64,000 bases of DNA. It comes from Litorivicinus sp. (GTDB lineage Bacteria; Pseudomonadota; Gammaproteobacteria; Pseudomonadales; Litorivicinaceae). The stretch lies in assembly GCA_018401755.1 (NCBI GenBank), contig JAGYKJ010000007.1, forward strand, positions 124,001-188,000, read 5' to 3'. The notes under the pieces were generated by a model. It searched no databases, was not told the origin of the DNA, and worked only from the letters and a program-made list of their open reading frames with translations. Numbering within the stretch: the stretch's first letter is position 1; each line of letters begins with the position of its first letter. Shown piece after piece: positions 57,857 to 64,000 of this stretch. The translations under genes were made by a program, and so were the position numbers.

Positions 57857-60800
57857 TTGCGCTTAAAGAGCATCAAGCTTGCTGGATTCAAATCCTTTGT
57901 GGATCCGACCCACGTCCCGCTGACGTCAAATATGACGGCCGTCGTGGGTCCGAACGGCTGTGGTAAATCCAATATCATTGACGCAGTCCGTTGGGTGATG
58001 GGTGAGTCTAGCGCCAAGCACCTCCGTGGTGAGTCCATGGCTGACGTGATCTTTAACGGATCGGTGTCTCGGAAGCCGGTGTCACGGGCTGCCATCGAGT
58101 TGGTGTTCGATAACCAAGACGGACGAGCGCCTGGTGAATTTGCGAAGTACGCGGAAATCTCAGTCAAGCGCGAAGTAACCCGCGATGGCCAGTCTAAATA
58201 CTCACTCAACGGCACCGTTTGCAGACGTCGGGATGTGACTGACTTGTTTTTGGGGACAGGTCTTGGTCCCCGCAGTTATGCGATTATTGAGCAGGGCATG
58301 ATTGCCCGTTTGGTTGAAGCGAAGCCAGAGGAGCTCCGGACGTATGTTGAGGAAGCGGCTGGGGTCTCGAAATACAAGGAACGTCGCCGCGAGACTGAAT
58401 CACGGATCGCCCGGACGCGCGACAACTTAGCCCGACTGACGGATCTTTCCGATGAGTTAGGACGTCAACTGGATCGTTTGAAGAGGCAGGCCGAGTCAGC
58501 TAAACGGTATCAGGAGCTAAAGCGCGACGAGCGACGCGCTGAGGCTGCCGTCTTATGGATTAATATCCAGGTGCATCAAACCCAACAGGCAGAGCTCGAT
58601 GCGCAGCTCTCGGAGTATGCCAGGATGCTGGCAACCGCCGAGGTCGATCGGATTGAGAATGAGCGGTTGCGTATCGATGCGCAAGTTGCTCGCACTGCGG
58701 CGGCTGAAGCGCTTGACCACGCCAATACCCGCTATTACGCACATAGTGCGACTATTTCCCGCATGGAAGCGCAAGCAGCGGAGTATGATCGCGCGCTCAC
58801 CGATCGGCGCCAACGACAAACAAGCATGGCGGAAGAGCTTGTGACCCTTGAAGACCTGATCCAAGGTGACCGCATTGCCATGAGGGATGCGCACGCCAGA
58901 AGGGACGCTTTGGTCCCTGATTATGCAGCCTTAGATGCAAGCAAGCAGACATTGCAGACTGTCCTTGGTGAACAGACCAGTCGACGAGATGCACTTCAGC
59001 GGTCTCGCCAGTCGGTGCAGTCAGAACAGCAGCGTGTGACTCAGAACGTACAATCGGCGCAGTCACAGTGTGCGTCGCTCGAACGACAGTACAACCGCGA
59101 TCAGTCTCGACATATACAAATTCAGGATGCACTCACGCATCTCGCTGATACCGATCCCGCAGTGATTGAAGATGCGAAGCGTGAAGCTGATGAAGCCGCA
59201 CGCCGTCTTGCCGAGCGCGAACAGTCTGTCACGGATTGTCGGACGATTCTGGCAGATGCAGAGGCGAATTGGGGTCAGGCACAGGGCATCTTTCGCGCCG
59301 CTCAGAGTGACGAGGAATCAGCTCTGTTGGCTGTGCAACGGATCGAACGACAATTGGATGCGGAGTTCAATGCACCGAGTGAGATGACGGCTTGGGCAGC
59401 GACGCGAGATGAGATTCAGGGCCAAGTGATCGACTCGATCGATGTTCCTCTCGTCCATCGTGACGCCTTTGAGGCAGCGCGAGGGCACTGGTTGTCTGCC
59501 TGGATTGTTTCGGCGCTGACACCTGAACTTGTCGCATCAATGCCGCCCGGTGTCACCCTGGTGACGTCTGAGCAGGCTCAGCAATTGGTTGAGGAGATCC
59601 CGTATTATGCTGCCTTTGATGCAGCGCTTGGGTCCGGCTATTCCGATCAGGGCCTAGTCTTTGGGCGTGGTTGGTGTCATCGTCAACAACCCACCACACA
59701 AGGCATATTGGCGCTTCAGGCAGCAAGGCCGGCAGCCAGTCACGCGTTAGAAATTGCGAGTCAGACGCGCGTTGCCGCGATGCATGCAATGCAGACGGCT
59801 GAGGCAGCAGTGCAGCAAGCCAAGCAGACGCTGCAGACCCATGAACGTGCGCTCAATGACGCACGTACATTGGAGATGCAGGCAAGTCATCGTGTCATTG
59901 GTTTGACCGCAAAGGCACAAGAAATGGTGGATTTACGTGCCCGACTGACCGAGGAATATGCCCAGCTGGCAAGCGAGCTCACCGACCTGGAACAGCAAGT
60001 GAGTGACGCCCAGACAACGCACTCGAATTTAATTCGACAGCGTGATCGTTTGGGCTTGGATCTCGCTCCGGTGGATGCTGAGCTCTCCTCTGTCGTGCGG
60101 GCAGTTCAGACCTTGCAGCAGCAGCGGGATGCCATTGATCGACAGCGATCCCAACTCGATCTGCGGCAGGAGCGTGTTCGTGCTGAGATCGAGGGTCTGG
60201 AGCGCCAATTGATCCGGTCGACTGAGCAGTTGGCTGCCAGTCGGTCCCGCTATGAAGCGATGTGTGGTGAGATCGCACACCTCGAGCAACATCCGCCCTT
60301 TGATCGTGCAGACTTGAGTCGTGCAGTTCAGGACAGTGCGCAGTTGGAAGTTGCACTGGCTGATGCTCGCCGTGTGGTTGAGGATCACGATGAACAACTG
60401 CGCACGCTAGAGCGAACCCGTGATCAATTGGAGCAGCAACGCAGTCAATGGCTTGACGCGCAACAACGGGCGCAGATGGCTCAGCAAGCATTGGTGATTC
60501 AGTGTCAGCAATGGCAGGCTCAGTTGGCGCCGCTGCTGGATGCGCATCCGGTTGTGCAGTTGGAGGAATATCTTCAGACCCACGACGCGGTGGAGACCAT
60601 CGAGGCTGAGCTCACCCAGATTCGAGCTCGCATCGAGCGCTTGGGGCCCATTAATCTAGTCGCGGTTGATGAGTATCAGCGGGAGCTGGAGCGGAAGACC
60701 GAACTCGATACACAACATGCCGAGCTGATTGAAGCGCTAGAAACGCTTGAGGATGCGATTCGGAAAATTGATCGTGAAACACGGCAGTTATTTCGGCAGA

Positions 60801-61258
60801 CCTTTGAGGCCATCAATCAATCTTTTGGTGCGCTTTTTCCGACACTTTTTGGGGGCGGTGAAGCCTGGCTGGAATTAACAGATGATGACTTATTGAGCAC
60901 GGGAGTCACCATCATGGCGCGACCCCCAGGGAAACGAAACTCAACAATTTATTTGCTTAGTGGTGGTGAGAAGGCACTGACCGCATTAGCGTTAGTGTTT
61001 AGTATTTTCCAACTGAATCCAGCCCCATTTTGTTTACTAGACGAGGTGGATGCGCCGCTTGACGATGCCAATGTCGGTCGATATGCGGATGCCGTAGCGG
61101 CGATGAGCGAGCGTGTACAGTTCATCTTTATCACCCATAATAAGCTCGCGATGGAGCGGGCAGAATGCTTGATGGGTGTTACCATGTCGGAGCCGGGTGT
61201 CTCCCGACTGGTGTCGGTGGACATCGAGCGTGCGGTGGAATTGGTGACAACGGAGTAA
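57857..61258 (+). CDS. smc: Chromosome segregation ATPase SMC
   Basis: 1133 residues. Head N-part: FKSFVDPTHVPL, Walker A VVGPNGCGKSNIIDAVRWVMG (in part GPNGCGKSN), MADVIFNGS and a Q-loop region. Long Ala/Gln/Arg-rich coiled coils run from about 165 to 490 and 620 to 960, separated by a hinge at about 500-600. Head C-part: LLSGGEKALTALALVF (signature) and PFCLLDEVDAPLDDANV (Walker B). The hinge lacks the usual glycine-rich dimerisation motif and looks short. Start is TTG with AAGGAA seven bases before. smc-zipA-ligA is the classic gammaproteobacterial order. Confidence 0.95.
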   Translation: MRLKSIKLAGFKSFVDPTHVPLTSNMTAVVGPNGCGKSNIIDAVRWVMGESSAKHLRGESMADVIFNGSVSRKPVSRAAIELVFDNQDGRAPGEFAKYAEISVKREVTRDGQSKYSLNGTVCRRRDVTDLFLGTGLGPRSYAIIEQGMIARLVEAKPEELRTYVEEAAGVSKYKERRRETESRIARTRDNLARLTDLSDELGRQLDRLKRQAESAKRYQELKRDERRAEAAVLWINIQVHQTQQAELDAQLSEYARMLATAEVDRIENERLRIDAQVARTAAAEALDHANTRYYAHSATISRMEAQAAEYDRALTDRRQRQTSMAEELVTLEDLIQGDRIAMRDAHARRDALVPDYAALDASKQTLQTVLGEQTSRRDALQRSRQSVQSEQQRVTQNVQSAQSQCASLERQYNRDQSRHIQIQDALTHLADTDPAVIEDAKREADEAARRLAEREQSVTDCRTILADAEANWGQAQGIFRAAQSDEESALLAVQRIERQLDAEFNAPSEMTAWAATRDEIQGQVIDSIDVPLVHRDAFEAARGHWLSAWIVSALTPELVASMPPGVTLVTSEQAQQLVEEIPYYAAFDAALGSGYSDQGLVFGRGWCHRQQPTTQGILALQAARPAASHALEIASQTRVAAMHAMQTAEAAVQQAKQTLQTHERALNDARTLEMQASHRVIGLTAKAQEMVDLRARLTEEYAQLASELTDLEQQVSDAQTTHSNLIRQRDRLGLDLAPVDAELSSVVRAVQTLQQQRDAIDRQRSQLDLRQERVRAEIEGLERQLIRSTEQLAASRSRYEAMCGEIAHLEQHPPFDRADLSRAVQDSAQLEVALADARRVVEDHDEQLRTLERTRDQLEQQRSQWLDAQQRAQMAQQALVIQCQQWQAQLAPLLDAHPVVQLEEYLQTHDAVETIEAELTQIRARIERLGPINLVAVDEYQRELERKTELDTQHAELIEALETLEDAIRKIDRETRQLFRQTFEAINQSFGALFPTLFGGGEAWLELTDDDLLSTGVTIMARPPGKRNSTIYLLSGGEKALTALALVFSIFQLNPAPFCLLDEVDAPLDDANVGRYADAVAAMSERVQFIFITHNKLAMERAECLMGVTMSEPGVSRLVSVDIERAVELVTTE

Positions 61259-61267
61259 TAACGACCC

Positions 61268-64000
<2,733 letters not shown>

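Overview
The window reads as the chromosome of an aerobic, probably marine gammaproteobacterium. The evidence is an smc-zipA-ligA operon, a complete System I cytochrome c maturation operon (ccmABCDEFGHI) and a gammaproteobacterial-type SOS box; ZipA in particular is a gammaproteobacterial division protein. RNase J and the split pntAA/pntAB transhydrogenase are less usual for that class. The resemblance to Oceanospirillales-type marine lineages is inference only. Genes are tightly packed, with many 4-base ATGA overlaps and several convergent 3' overlaps.

Layout. 0-5 kb: end of an MFS exporter, an ABC-2 permease, a fumarylacetoacetase-family hydrolase, a PQQ-type sugar dehydrogenase, a small lipoprotein and an AbrB-family membrane protein. 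5-9.2 kb: the ugpBAEC glycerol-3-phosphate importer behind a clear Pho box. 9.3-12.9 kb: a redox group (DUF2892 protein, FabI-like reductase, Tat-exported sulfide:quinone oxidoreductase-like flavoprotein with a small membrane partner) and a 2OG-Fe(II) oxygenase. 13.2-17.7 kb: a GntR regulator divergent from an AapQMJ-like importer that has Pho-box-like repeats, no ATPase gene, and a Cys-type phosphatase at its end. 19.4-20.7 kb: a three-subunit cobalt-type nitrile hydratase-family enzyme, best read as thiocyanate hydrolase. 20.8-25.8 kb: a Pho-box-headed AfuABC-like sugar-phosphate importer with an inositol-monophosphatase-family phosphatase. 25.8-28.7 kb: tRNA-Ser, lrgAB, an MFS gene and tRNA-Arg, bracketed by a 59-bp inverted repeat.

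28.7-37.3 kb is the most distinctive part: egtD, a PhnCDE-like ABC transporter, senA, senB and a fused oxidoreductase-SelD. Together these look like a self-contained selenoneine pathway (selenophosphate, selenosugar, hercynine, selenoneine) with its own candidate selenium oxyanion importer. 38-41 kb: a membrane-anchored metallophosphoesterase and a Tat-exported PhoX phosphatase behind a Pho-box-like repeat. 41-49 kb: pntAA-pntAB-pntB, a DUF2237 gene, rpe, gph, a methyltransferase-like gene with a Pho-box-like site, a LexA/UmuD-like S24 protein without a DNA-binding domain beside a near-consensus SOS box, and RNase J. 49-64 kb: an MFS gene, tRNA-Arg(CCU), ccmABCDEFGHI, a GntR regulator and smc-zipA-ligA; ligA runs off the right end.

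A recurrent theme is phosphate scavenging: six candidate Pho boxes with 11-bp-phased CTGTCAT-like repeats, all pointing at the gene downstream, precede ugpB, the Aap-like operon, its binding-protein gene, the Afu-like operon, phoX and the methyltransferase-like gene. A second theme is sulfur/selenium and redox chemistry: thiocyanate hydrolase, the SQR-like protein and the selenoneine genes. All functions come from reading sequence motifs without database searches.
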